Part shown: in pieces, positions 18,601-25,783 of the stretch
Numbering within the stretch: position 1 is the stretch's first letter
Layout: the number at the start of each line of letters is the position of its first letter
Source of the DNA: Ktedonobacterales bacterium
GTDB taxonomy: Bacteria > Chloroflexota > Ktedonobacteria > Ktedonobacterales > DATBGS01
DNA: 64,000 nt
Direction of reading: 5' to 3'
NCBI GenBank assembly: GCA_036557285.1
Contig: DATBHW010000022.1
Coordinates: 40,313-104,312, forward strand
Notes under the pieces: model-generated
The model's input: only the letters and a program-made list of their open reading frames with translations
What the model was told of the DNA's origin: nothing
Database searches by the model: none
Program-made: the position numbers and the translations under genes

Positions 18601-20101
18601 CGTAAGAGGGGACTTCCAGGATCGCGCCGCAGTCGCCAGGAATATCCTGGCGGCTGTCCACCAGCACAATAGCCGAGAGATTGAGGCCGCGCCCGTGACG
18701 CAGCACTTCCGAAAGCCCGACATGATCGCGCACCCGGTTATAATCATCAACCAGCAGGACCAGGTAGGGCAACTGCGACTCAACCTCACCGCCATCTTTC
18801 TCTTCTTCTTTGCGGGCCTCGCGCCTGCCGATCTCCTCCGTCACTTCGTTGAGCAGTTCTTCGATCTGGTCCGGGGTAAAGGCCAGCATCTTATTTTGCG
18901 CGCCTGGCCTGAAGTGATTGGTGTGTGGCATCCACTTGAGCCATTCCCATTCCCGGCTCTGCTCATAGGGATAGATGCCCAGGATACGCACCTCGTCGGG
19001 CGAATGATGCACCGCCAGGTGGCAGACCAGCGCGCGGGCAAAGTCTACTACTGGCCCGCGCGCGCCCGTGACGCCGACTGAGCCAAGCTGCGGCAATGGC
19101 AAAGTGATCGGGACATCGGACACGTACTCAAACTCTTTCGCCAGCGCCTCAGCCTCATTCTGAAGCTCGGAGTTATCGCCAGCGTCGGGGGCTTTGACTT
19201 TCACCGTGGAGGGCAGCGTTGTTTTGCCCATGCGCAGGTGCAGGAAATCGTCATCGTCTGGCCGCCGCTCCCAAAGATGGATACGCTCATCAACCAGGCT
19301 GCGCAGCTTGCGCACGCTGGGGGAGGAGGCCCGCCGCGCCCGGTGTTGTTCGATGCGCTGCGCGTCCAGTTTCGAGCGCAGCTTCGCCAGAAGCTGCCGA
19401 TAATCTTCTTCCTGCTCGCGCTGCTCTTTGCGAATCCGCCGCCGCTCAACCCAGAAGCTCAGCATTTGCCCGACCGGGTTGAGCAGAGCAAACACGCCCA
19501 TATACACCAGAAAGATCGGGCTGAAGAAGTTCTGCTGTGGTAAGACTTTAGGGATGACCACAAGGAGCAGAACTGCCAGAATACCAAAGAGAAAGACTGG
19601 GAAGATCAAAGCCACAACGTCAAGCCTGCGACTACCAGAGGGCGTCGTGGGAGGCTTAGGAAGCAGCACTTCTTCATCGGGCAAATGAACGCGGATGCGC
19701 GGCGGACGGTTGAACGTAATCCCCGCCAGCGGCGCATCGCCGACCGCAACCGCCGCGCCAACCGTACTGGGAAGTGGGGCAGCCGCTGGCGCCGCCACGA
19801 CACTGCGCACTTTTGTAGAGCGCAGACGCTCGTCGGGGGTGGGTACCACCAGGAGCAGGATGCGCCCCGACGCAATGCCCAGGGAAATCAGCGTTTGATC
19901 GTCGGGCAAAATATAACCGTTGTCGCGCAGGATGAGCGCATAAGGGAGCAGCTTGCCTTGCTGGTCTCGCGCGGGAAGGCTCATGGTGGTAATTAGTTGG
20001 GGGATCAGTTGTGCGATAGGCGTATCCCCCGGAAGCTGTAAATCACGAGAGATACGCTCGTTGCGATCTCTCACCGTTGCGACGAGCATACGTGTCTGCA
20101 T
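15692..20101 (-). CDS. EccC/EssC-like FtsK-SpoIIIE triple ATPase with N-terminal ubiquitin-like domain
   Basis: 1469 residues from the ATG at 20101 (an in-frame GTG at 20164 is less likely). Residues about 1-85 resemble the YukD/EsaB ubiquitin-like fold: charged start, LPGDTPIAQLIPQL, and LGIASGRILLLVVP. Two membrane helices follow near 165-210. Three FtsK/SpoIIIE-type ATPase modules come next, each with an intact Walker A: GTTGSGKSE near 610, GSAGVGKSF near 960 and GSAGSGKTA near 1255. Their Walker B regions are FVLVDFKGG, LYLIDFGG and IILVDLRR. This is the layout of the type VII secretion motor, which binds and exports WXG100-type substrates. No WXG100, EccB, EccD or EsaA gene is seen here. 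Two vWA genes diverge from it. Confidence 0.85.
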   Translation of the reverse strand: MQTRMLVATVRDRNERISRDLQLPGDTPIAQLIPQLITTMSLPARDQQGKLLPYALILRDNGYILPDDQTLISLGIASGRILLLVVPTPDERLRSTKVRSVVAAPAAAPLPSTVGAAVAVGDAPLAGITFNRPPRIRVHLPDEEVLLPKPPTTPSGSRRLDVVALIFPVFLFGILAVLLLVVIPKVLPQQNFFSPIFLVYMGVFALLNPVGQMLSFWVERRRIRKEQREQEEDYRQLLAKLRSKLDAQRIEQHRARRASSPSVRKLRSLVDERIHLWERRPDDDDFLHLRMGKTTLPSTVKVKAPDAGDNSELQNEAEALAKEFEYVSDVPITLPLPQLGSVGVTGARGPVVDFARALVCHLAVHHSPDEVRILGIYPYEQSREWEWLKWMPHTNHFRPGAQNKMLAFTPDQIEELLNEVTEEIGRREARKEEEKDGGEVESQLPYLVLLVDDYNRVRDHVGLSEVLRHGRGLNLSAIVLVDSRQDIPGDCGAILEVPSYEQMIYSVAGAEGEVKDQIAPDRVDRGTGENIARSLAPIRVSGSQGPGNIKTSVRLLDLLNLEAADQLEPRTWWGEQPRFGRLTVPIGEKSGGPLLLDLTDTAHGPHGLVAGTTGSGKSELLQTLIAALAVTHHPHLINFVLVDFKGGSAFKDFENIPHTVGMVSDLHGRLAERALVALKSELKRREHILHEANAVNITQYQAMRARDPNALPPMPSLLIVIDEFAELAKELPEFMGGLISVVQKGRSLGVHLILATQRPAGVVSANIWSNVKFRICLRVASVDDSREMLGRSDAALLPHNLPGRGYFQVGAEIFDQFQVARVAGAYRPATPRDAKKQAEIAELTRAGHIHNIGSGKSARAGAGVVTDDRSELQVMMTQMEPFKESLGAALFRPWPDPLPSDLTLPDMFQLAGKPALNGTRWEARPAFGWLNAPIGLLDLPAEQKQDVFMLDLLRFGGHALIAGSAGVGKSFLLRTITTALAMTHSPTDLNLYLIDFGGQTLRVFEKLPHVGGVFNSADSDRIRRLFRKLRGIIEERKVLFREQRVDSFLAYHNRPSAANQPQKPLPAIVVVIDRFAEFRAVHETEMPDLVAIAREGRGYGIHLVIAVDRPGIVPNNLAGNLELRYSLRLADPNDSLILLGKGDATTLDPNTPGRGLRRGRRLEEFQTALPVVGDGDDEQSQQLETLSARAAQAWKGTTAESIQLLPEYVSLPDLLTQAPTNGQTPKTEGLRVPLGLDDLTLRPVWGELNPDAQHFLIAGSAGSGKTALLRTWLLGLAQRYSPAEAQIILVDLRRTSRALRSLPHMKGYVENEVKLNEVLEGLKKELTERAQRLSSGSSSKTSPTPIVLVIDDFELVAALPKNPGTELKDVARQARDLGLHVIIAGNNNDISKSFDPLTQQAKAVRSGIVLSADPQETPLLGVRLADLPPGRGVFVQRNSRNLMQTAFLEPEAVGVWLAQIRGGGVSIKG

Positions 20102-20302
20102 AACAGTGATGCGAGTGCCCCAGGGCCGATGAGCAACCTGGCTCCCTCGCTGCCCTCCCTTCACGACATTGATCGTGGCCGCTATTCTACATCTGCCTGC
20201 CTATTGTTTCATAAGAGCGGCAGCCCGTCAAGGGTCCATTACCACAGCCTGGCTATGAGGTAGTTCATAGGTAAGTAACGACTCCTGGCGGTATTTTTAC
20301 CG

Positions 20303-20330
20303 TTGACAGTACTGTCCGGTGGCATATACT
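20303..20330 (+). promoter_or_regulatory. Promoter for the vWA gene pair
   Basis: TTGACA (20303-20308), a 16-nt spacer and TATACT (20325-20330), about 85 bp before the first vWA start. It lies in the gap shared with the divergent EccC-like gene. Confidence 0.65.
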
Positions 20331-20415
20331 GAAGAGAGCCGATAATGAGCGGCGGTGGTGGAACAGGCAGAAAGCGGTGGGAATGAGGGCGTCCACCCTG
20401 AAAGGAGGCCGGATT

Positions 20416-21714
20416 ATGGCAGGCGAGGTACTGCTGCAATGCCAGATAAGCAAACCAGCAATGCCGGTGACGAGCGAGGGGCAGGTGGCGTATATTCTGG
20501 CGCTGGTGCGTCCTGCGGAGTCTTTGCAGGCGCTGCGCTTTCCGCTGAACTTTGCGCTGGTGCTTGATCGCTCCTTTTCGATGCGCGGGGCCAACCTTCA
20601 GGCCGTAAAAGAAGGCGTTGGCCTGCTGGTTGATGCGCTGGGGCCAAACGATTGTCTTTCAGTGGTGTCGTTCAAGGGCAAAGCGGATGTAATTGTGCCT
20701 GCCCAGCCGGTGCAGGATAAAAAAGCCATCAAAGCTGCGGTGGATGGGATGCGCGCCTGGGGCGGCACAAAGATGTCCGAGGGCTTGCGCGGCGGCTTGC
20801 AAGAACTCAGCAAATATATGCGCCCGGATGTGGTCAGCCGCCTGGTGGTCTTGACCGATGGCCGTACATCGGGTGACGAGGCCGAATGCCGCGACGTGGC
20901 CGACCAGGCGCGCGCCTGGGGGGTCGGCATCTATCCGCTGGGGTTGGGCGCAAACTGGGATGAGATGCTGCTCGATGATCTGGGCCAGCGCAGCGGCGGC
21001 ATGCCCGCAGAGTTCGTGCAACAACCGGCAGATATGTTACGTATCTTTCAACAGCAGGCCCAATCTGCTGCGGCGATAGCGGTGCGCAACACCATGCTGC
21101 ATTTGCGCCTGCCTCCAGGGGTGGCCGCGCGTCGCGCGGTGCGTATGCTGCCCATCGTGGATGACCTGGGCGAAGCGGTCTTGCACTCGATGAAGATCGA
21201 GGTCTCCCTGGGCGATCTACCGCGTGAAGCCACACAGGGCGTGCTGTTTGAGTTGTTGATCGAGCCACGCACCGCCGGACACTTTCGCATCGCCCAGATT
21301 GAACTGACCTATGATATACCCTTGCTGGGCCTGATGAAACAGAGCATGCGCCAGGATATGCTGGTGGCCTTTGTGAACGATCCAGCGCAGGCGGCGGCAG
21401 TTGATGAGACGGTCATGGCCTATGCCCAGCGCGCCAATGCGTATCGCCTGGTGAACCGCGCGCTCGATGAATACCGGCGCACCGGACACTCGACGGTGCG
21501 CATGGCTCAGAACGCAACAGCCATGCTGGACGACCTGACCCGCGCGCAACTGGAGCAACTGATGGCCGGACAGGTTGCCCCTGAGCAGGCGTCGGCGGTG
21601 ATGAAGGGCATCAATACGCGCGCCCGGCGTATGACCGAGCGTATGGAAGAAGGCGATCCGCTCGACAGCGGCAAGCGCAAACCCCAACGGCAGGCGAAAA
21701 AGCGCGCGCCTTGA
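20416..21714 (+). CDS. vWA-domain protein (first of tandem pair)
   Basis: 432 residues. AAAGGAGG lies 7 nt before the ATG at 20416. A von Willebrand factor A domain occupies about residues 40-215: the MIDAS motif is DRSFS, with TKMSEG and the LVVLTDGRTSGDE strand providing the other metal ligands. A beta-rich region follows (about 220-345), then a helical tail ending in a basic stretch (KRKPQRQAKKRAP). There is no signal peptide or membrane helix, so it is probably cytoplasmic. Metal-dependent protein binding is expected. The partner may be the divergently encoded EccC-like ATPase, which is an inference from position. Confidence 0.85.
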   Translation: MAGEVLLQCQISKPAMPVTSEGQVAYILALVRPAESLQALRFPLNFALVLDRSFSMRGANLQAVKEGVGLLVDALGPNDCLSVVSFKGKADVIVPAQPVQDKKAIKAAVDGMRAWGGTKMSEGLRGGLQELSKYMRPDVVSRLVVLTDGRTSGDEAECRDVADQARAWGVGIYPLGLGANWDEMLLDDLGQRSGGMPAEFVQQPADMLRIFQQQAQSAAAIAVRNTMLHLRLPPGVAARRAVRMLPIVDDLGEAVLHSMKIEVSLGDLPREATQGVLFELLIEPRTAGHFRIAQIELTYDIPLLGLMKQSMRQDMLVAFVNDPAQAAAVDETVMAYAQRANAYRLVNRALDEYRRTGHSTVRMAQNATAMLDDLTRAQLEQLMAGQVAPEQASAVMKGINTRARRMTERMEEGDPLDSGKRKPQRQAKKRAP

Positions 21715-21735
21715 AAGAACTGAGGAGACATTACT

Positions 21736-23013
21736 ATGCCATTTGGAGGAGGCGGCCATGCTCGTGAGGGCGAAGCGCATGTTCCGGCGCTGCACCTGCA
21801 TTGCCAGGTAGGGCGACCTCGCATAGCCGTTTCAGCGGCTGGGCAGCTTACCTATGTCCTGGCTACGGTGCAGGCGACGGATGCCATCCAGGCGGCGCGC
21901 TTCCCCTTGAACTTCTGCTTTGTCCTCGATACTTCTGGCTCGATGAGCGGAAAGAAAATAGAAGCGGTGCGCACAGCGGTCAGCATCCTGATCGATCAGA
22001 TGCTGCCGGATGACATCGTTTCGGTGGTTTCGTTTTCGGGCAATGGCAAGGTGATTGTCCCCGCGCAGCCGACCAGCAATAAGCTGGCGATCCAAACGCT
22101 GGTCGCGGGCCTGCGCACAGGCGGTGGCACACAGATGGCGCGGGGCATGGCGCTTGGCCTGGAGGAACTGAAGAAGCGCCATAGCCCGCATGTCGTCACG
22201 CGCATGGTGCTGCTGACGGACGGGCGCACTTCCAACCGGAACAAATGCCTGGAACTGGCCGACAGCGCCCGTATTCTGGCGATCCCCATTCATCCGATGG
22301 GCGTGGGATCAGAGTGGAACGAGAAGCTGCTCGACGAAGTGGGCGCGCGCAGCCGAGGGCAACCGGCGGAGTTTATCCGCGAGCCTGCCGATGCGCTGAC
22401 GATGTTTCAGCAGCAGTTTCAGAGCGCGGCGGCGGTGGCGGTGCGCAACGCGACGCTGACACTGGACTTGCCCGCTGGGGTGACGCCGCGCCGCGTCATC
22501 AAAACGCTGCCGTTGATTAGCGATCTGGGCCAGTCGGGCCTTTCTGATCGGCGGGCGCTGGTCCCCCTGGGAGATATTGAGCGCGGCGCGCCGCAGGCCG
22601 TGTTGATCGAATTGATGGCGCTGGCACAGCGGCCAGGCAGTTTCCGGCTGGCGCGCGCGGAAGTAGCGTATGATGTGCCGAATCTGGGCTTCTTTAACGA
22701 AACCGTAGCAGCGGATGTACTCGTCGAGTACGTCGCCGATGCGGCGCAGGCGCAGGCGGTGAACGCGGAGGTGATGAATATGGCGGAGAAAGCCAGCGCC
22801 CATCGGCTGGTGACGCGCGCATTGGATGAATATCGTGAGACAGGAAAAGTGACGACGCGCCTGGCCCCCAATGTGCTGGCGAATCTGGACCCCGAAACCC
22901 AGGCGGCGCTCAGCCAGTTGGCGCAGGGCCAGGCCAGCGGCGGCGCGGCGGAAACCATAGTCAAGGAGATCAGCCAGAAAACCCGGCGACTCACCCAGCG
23001 GCTGGATCGCTAA
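21736..23013 (+). CDS. vWA-domain protein (second of tandem pair)
   Basis: 425 residues, a paralogue of the preceding protein along its whole length. The MIDAS motif is the canonical DTSGSMSG, followed by GGTQMARG and MVLLTDGRTSNRNKC. Both proteins share the pattern ADVIVPAQP/GKVIVPAQP, the beta-rich middle domain, and a C-terminal helical part (RLVTRALDEYRETGK versus RLVNRALDEYRRTGH). The gap to the first gene is 21 bp, so they form an operon that arose by tandem duplication. The 3' end overlaps the convergent gene by 23 bp. Confidence 0.85.
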   Translation: MPFGGGGHAREGEAHVPALHLHCQVGRPRIAVSAAGQLTYVLATVQATDAIQAARFPLNFCFVLDTSGSMSGKKIEAVRTAVSILIDQMLPDDIVSVVSFSGNGKVIVPAQPTSNKLAIQTLVAGLRTGGGTQMARGMALGLEELKKRHSPHVVTRMVLLTDGRTSNRNKCLELADSARILAIPIHPMGVGSEWNEKLLDEVGARSRGQPAEFIREPADALTMFQQQFQSAAAVAVRNATLTLDLPAGVTPRRVIKTLPLISDLGQSGLSDRRALVPLGDIERGAPQAVLIELMALAQRPGSFRLARAEVAYDVPNLGFFNETVAADVLVEYVADAAQAQAVNAEVMNMAEKASAHRLVTRALDEYRETGKVTTRLAPNVLANLDPETQAALSQLAQGQASGGAAETIVKEISQKTRRLTQRLDR

Positions 23014-23914
23014 TACCTCCTCTGCGCCTTGATCTCCTCCTCCAAACCACCCAGAAGACAGCGACCAGCACCGCGATACTCAGCGCGCCGAACGCCACAA
23101 GAGCGATCAGGATGGGAGTCCAGCACCAGGAGGGCGGCGCGAGCGTTTCGACTGCTATGACATTTGGGAGCGCACGCAGTTGGTATCGCCATTGGGCCGA
23201 CGTGACCTGCTTATTGGTTTGGACGATGAGCGTGCTGCTCTGAGCGAAACGATCCGCCTGCCCCATTGGATGCCAGGGTAGAGAGAATCGTTGCAATTGG
23301 CTTTGCTCATAACAGGGATCAGCAAGCTGAGGGCCGATGTCGCTGACATCGAATAACGCCTGGTCATAGGTCGTTTGGGGAGAGGCAAAGCTGATCTGCG
23401 CAAAGGTTCCTGCTTCGCCGGAGTTCAGCGGGGCGGTCCCTTGAGATGGACAGGTATAGACCGCATCGGCAGGGACGGAAGTCGGCGGGGTGTAGCCCGC
23501 AATGGTAGGGAAGCCTTCTACCACCGTCTCTACCCCGGCAGTCTGCTGGAGCCGCACAAACCAATCATCAGGCGCCATCAGATAGGCAGGCGCTATGAGC
23601 AGCCGGTGTTCTTTAGCAAAGGCGTCTTGTTGCCCCATTGGCTGCCAGATTGCGCAGTCAAAAGCCGGTTGCAGCCCCAGATCAGTAACCAGGCGAAGCG
23701 CTTGCTCATACGTCACCGAGGGGGTGAAGCGGGCAAAGAAGGGGTGCATATAGGGTATGGACGCCGCTGCCGCGGTGGCGCTCTGACTCGTGCCGAGCGT
23801 GAGCAGCCCGCATAAGAGCAGCAGCAAGATCGCTTTCCAGCCGGGTTTGCTGAGCGGAGAAAAAGAGCGAATTACAAAGCTGCGCATTGAGAAGTGGTGA
23901 TGCAGGTTTGACAT
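22991..23914 (-). CDS. Exported, membrane-anchored protein with internal duplication
   Basis: 307 residues; family not recognised. A signal peptide (hydrophobic LLLLLCGLLTLG then ATAAA, about residues 28-52) and a C-terminal membrane helix (about 265-290) followed by basic residues suggest an exported protein anchored at its C-terminus. The exported part holds two diverged repeats of about 75 residues: each begins TPSVTYEQAL or SPQTTYDQAL, has WQPMGQQDAFA or WHPMGQADRFA in the middle, and closes with GVETVV or IAVETL. AAGGGG precedes the ATG. It converges on, and slightly overlaps, the second vWA gene. Confidence 0.7.
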   Translation of the reverse strand: MSNLHHHFSMRSFVIRSFSPLSKPGWKAILLLLLCGLLTLGTSQSATAAAASIPYMHPFFARFTPSVTYEQALRLVTDLGLQPAFDCAIWQPMGQQDAFAKEHRLLIAPAYLMAPDDWFVRLQQTAGVETVVEGFPTIAGYTPPTSVPADAVYTCPSQGTAPLNSGEAGTFAQISFASPQTTYDQALFDVSDIGPQLADPCYEQSQLQRFSLPWHPMGQADRFAQSSTLIVQTNKQVTSAQWRYQLRALPNVIAVETLAPPSWCWTPILIALVAFGALSIAVLVAVFWVVWRRRSRRRGGISDPAAG

Positions 23915-24016
23915 AGTACACCCCTTCAGGCGAATAGCAGACTGATAACGCTTCCTCTAAGCGTAAGATCGTGGTGCTCCTTGCATCTTTTTAGACGACT
24001 TTTCTTCAGGCAAAGT

Positions 24017-24025
24017 TGCTATACT
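24017..24025 (+). promoter_or_regulatory. Orphan extended -10 element
   Basis: TGCTATACT (24017-24025) reads rightward directly into the repeat block at 24028. The next rightward gene starts 600 bp away and has its own promoter. Confidence 0.3.
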
Positions 24026-24027
24026 CT

Positions 24028-24400
24028 CAAATCCTGTTGCATGCTTGCGGCTTCCACTTGTAGCGCCGCCATCCTGGCGGCCACCGCTGCGCCAGGGCGA
24101 GCGTGCGCCCTCCAGGCCAGCGGACCAGCAGGCCAGCGTTGAGCCGCCTGGAAGGGACGCGCGAGCGACCAACGGGAGCGAGGACCTCTCGCTCGACGAG
24201 GCATAGCAGCGGCCCGCGACCGAGCGCAGCGAGGGAGAATGCGGGAACTGGGCTGCGCGAGCGACCAACGGGAGCGAGAGTGCCGAGGCCCAGCCGAGGC
24301 AAGCAGCCCAGGCCGCAGGCCCAGTTCCCGCAAGGGCCGCTCCCCGCAGGGGGAGGCAAGCGGCCCTTCCCGAAGGGGGGCGGCGCTACAAGTGAACACT
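24028..24400. repeat. Composite palindromic repeat, copy C (longest)
   Basis: Left end: ATCCTGTTGCATGCTTGCGG followed by CTTCCACTTGTAGCGCCGCC; the reverse complement of this end recurs at 25738-25780. The interior holds the GAGCGACCAACGGGAGCGAG module twice and segments with GCCGAGGC and AGGCAAGC that recur at 27.0 and 39.3 kb. Right end: GGCGGCGCTACAAGTG. Several open frames cross it on both strands, but they are compositional and not supported. The rest of the 23915-24619 gap holds only the two promoters. Confidence 0.7.
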
Positions 24401-24538
24401 GCTGCGCCGTCAGCGTCTTATCAGGCGTTTTTATGTGGAAACGCCATTGTAGAAACTCCGTTTTTGCCCCCCAAAAAAAGAATGATATGGCGAGCGCGAG
24501 CATAGGCAGCAAGCGACTCTAACGGCTAGCCGCCTGGT

Positions 24539-24567
24539 TTGACAGAGCAGGATACAGGTGATAAAAT
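24539..24567 (+). promoter_or_regulatory. Promoter for the putative annealing protein
   Basis: TTGACA (24539-24544), 17 nt, TAAAAT (24562-24567), about 50 bp before the start codon. Confidence 0.6.
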
Positions 24568-24619
24568 TAGAACAAGATTTCTAGTACTGTCGGGCATACC
24601 GGGCAGGAGGAAGCAGAAC

Positions 24620-25324
24620 ATGGCGAGTCAGGAACAAATCAAAGACTTCAACCCAAATGACCATCTTTTACGGATACAGGGCAAAGACTATCTGCCGGTG
24701 CGCTGGCGGCTGGTCTGGTTTCATCAGGCGACAGACTCGCGCGCGGGATATGTCACCGTCGAACTGGATCATGATCGTCAGAATGGCTTTGCCAAGTTCT
24801 TCACGATTGCCTGGGACGGCAAAGACGAGACCTGGCGGCATGTGAACATTCGCGGCGTGGAGTTGGATGTCTGCGGGCGTGTCGCTACCGGCGAAGGGTC
24901 CGAGACGCGGGCGGACTTCAATGACTACTACGAGAAAGCGGCCACGAAGGCGCTTGGTCGTGCGCTCGCTGGTCTGTCCTTTGGAACACAATTTGCGCCC
25001 GAACTGGACGAGAAGCAGCGCATCGTAGATAGCCCTGTGGAGCGCCCGACTCGCGGGCCATCCTCTGGCCCTGGCCGCGCCGGAACAGGCGAGACGGCGC
25101 GTACTCCTGCGAAGGCCACAGCAGCGCCAGAAGCCTCTATGGGTGAACAGGCAGAGGCCGATGGGGAACCGCCCGCCAATGAGCAGCAGCTTATCAGCAT
25201 TCGCAAGCTCTGCGCGGCGCTTGGCCGCGAAGAACCCGCTCCCAATGTCCTGACCTTTACGGGCGCGGGCGCGCTGATCCGCCAACTGAGCCGCGAGTAT
25301 AACAACGCGCGGCGCGCCAGCTAG
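24620..25324 (+). CDS. Putative single-strand annealing (Rad52/Erf-like) protein
   Basis: 234 residues, start at the ATG at 24620 with AGGAGG 9 nt upstream. Residues about 10-135 form a compact domain: DFNPNDHLLRIQGKDYLPV, YVTVELDHD, then a helix DYYEKAATKALGRALAGLSFG. That last pattern (aromatic, E-K-A-x-T-K-A-x-GRAL) resembles the signature helix of Rad52- and Erf-type annealing proteins. A Pro/Ala/Glu-rich linker leads to a C-terminal helical part (about 170-234). If correct it would anneal complementary single strands in recombination or repair. The assignment rests on one motif and needs profile confirmation. A 65-residue gene follows 20 bp later. Confidence 0.5.
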   Translation: MASQEQIKDFNPNDHLLRIQGKDYLPVRWRLVWFHQATDSRAGYVTVELDHDRQNGFAKFFTIAWDGKDETWRHVNIRGVELDVCGRVATGEGSETRADFNDYYEKAATKALGRALAGLSFGTQFAPELDEKQRIVDSPVERPTRGPSSGPGRAGTGETARTPAKATAAPEASMGEQAEADGEPPANEQQLISIRKLCAALGREEPAPNVLTFTGAGALIRQLSREYNNARRAS

Positions 25325-25344
25325 TTGCTAGATCGGGGAAGAGT

Positions 25345-25542
25345 ATGCCAGGGACAACCGCTTCTCATCCTGAACTGAAGTGCGCTGAACGGCGCGTGCA
25401 GCAGTTATGGTACGATCTGGCGCAGGCCGAGCAGCGCGGCCAACCCGATCACGCGCTGGAACGCCTGGGCCGCCTCTATATGCGCGCCCTGGAAGACTAT
25501 ATCCGGCTTTCCAGACACCTTGAGCAACCCCTGGCATCCTAG
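25345..25542 (+). CDS. Small helical protein, partner of the upstream gene
   Basis: 65 residues, no family recognised. Charged and predicted mostly helical (ECAERRVQQLW-like heptads: Leu, Trp, Leu, Leu, Leu spacing), so it may form a coiled coil. GGGGAAGAG precedes the ATG; it lies 20 bp after the putative annealing protein and is followed by a clear terminator, so both are probably one operon. Confidence 0.55.
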   Translation: MPGTTASHPELKCAERRVQQLWYDLAQAEQRGQPDHALERLGRLYMRALEDYIRLSRHLEQPLAS

Positions 25543-25576
25543 CTGCGCACAAACCTGCGCGCAAAGAAAATTATAT

Positions 25577-25612
25577 CGGCCCCGCTCCCCTCTGGTCAGG
25601 GGAGCGGGGCCG
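25577..25612 (+). terminator. Intrinsic terminator
   Basis: A 15-bp perfect GC-rich stem (25577-25591 with 25598-25612) and 6-nt loop, 35 bp after the small gene; GCGTTT follows. Confidence 0.75.
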
Positions 25613-25676
25613 ATGCGTTTAGACGGCAGCTATAACCTTTATTACAGCTTTTAGGGGTTATATCACATCCGCATGA

Positions 25677-25783
25677 AGCGGAGCGTTGTACCTGTAGCGC
25701 CGCCTTCCAGGCGGCTAGACGACAAGCCGCCTGGAAGGCGGCGCTACAAGTCGAAGCCGCAAGCATGCAACAGGATTGTGATA
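25677..25783. repeat. Palindromic repeat, short copy
   Basis: Contains TACCTGTAGCGCCGCCTTCC, AGGCGGCTAGACGACAAGCC and GCCTGGAAGGCGGCGCTACA in succession, forming an almost perfect stem. The right flank GCCGCAAGCATGCAACAGGAT is the inverse of the left end of the copy at 24028. It ends at the stop codon of the hydrolase gene. Confidence 0.75.

Noticed and set aside
15692..23013. WXG100 substrate gene beside the EccC-like gene
   Set aside because: No short helical W-x-G protein is encoded in this interval on either strand.
24019..24522. Several overlapping open frames in the repeat block
   Set aside because: They follow the palindromic repeat in all frames and have no start signals or family features.
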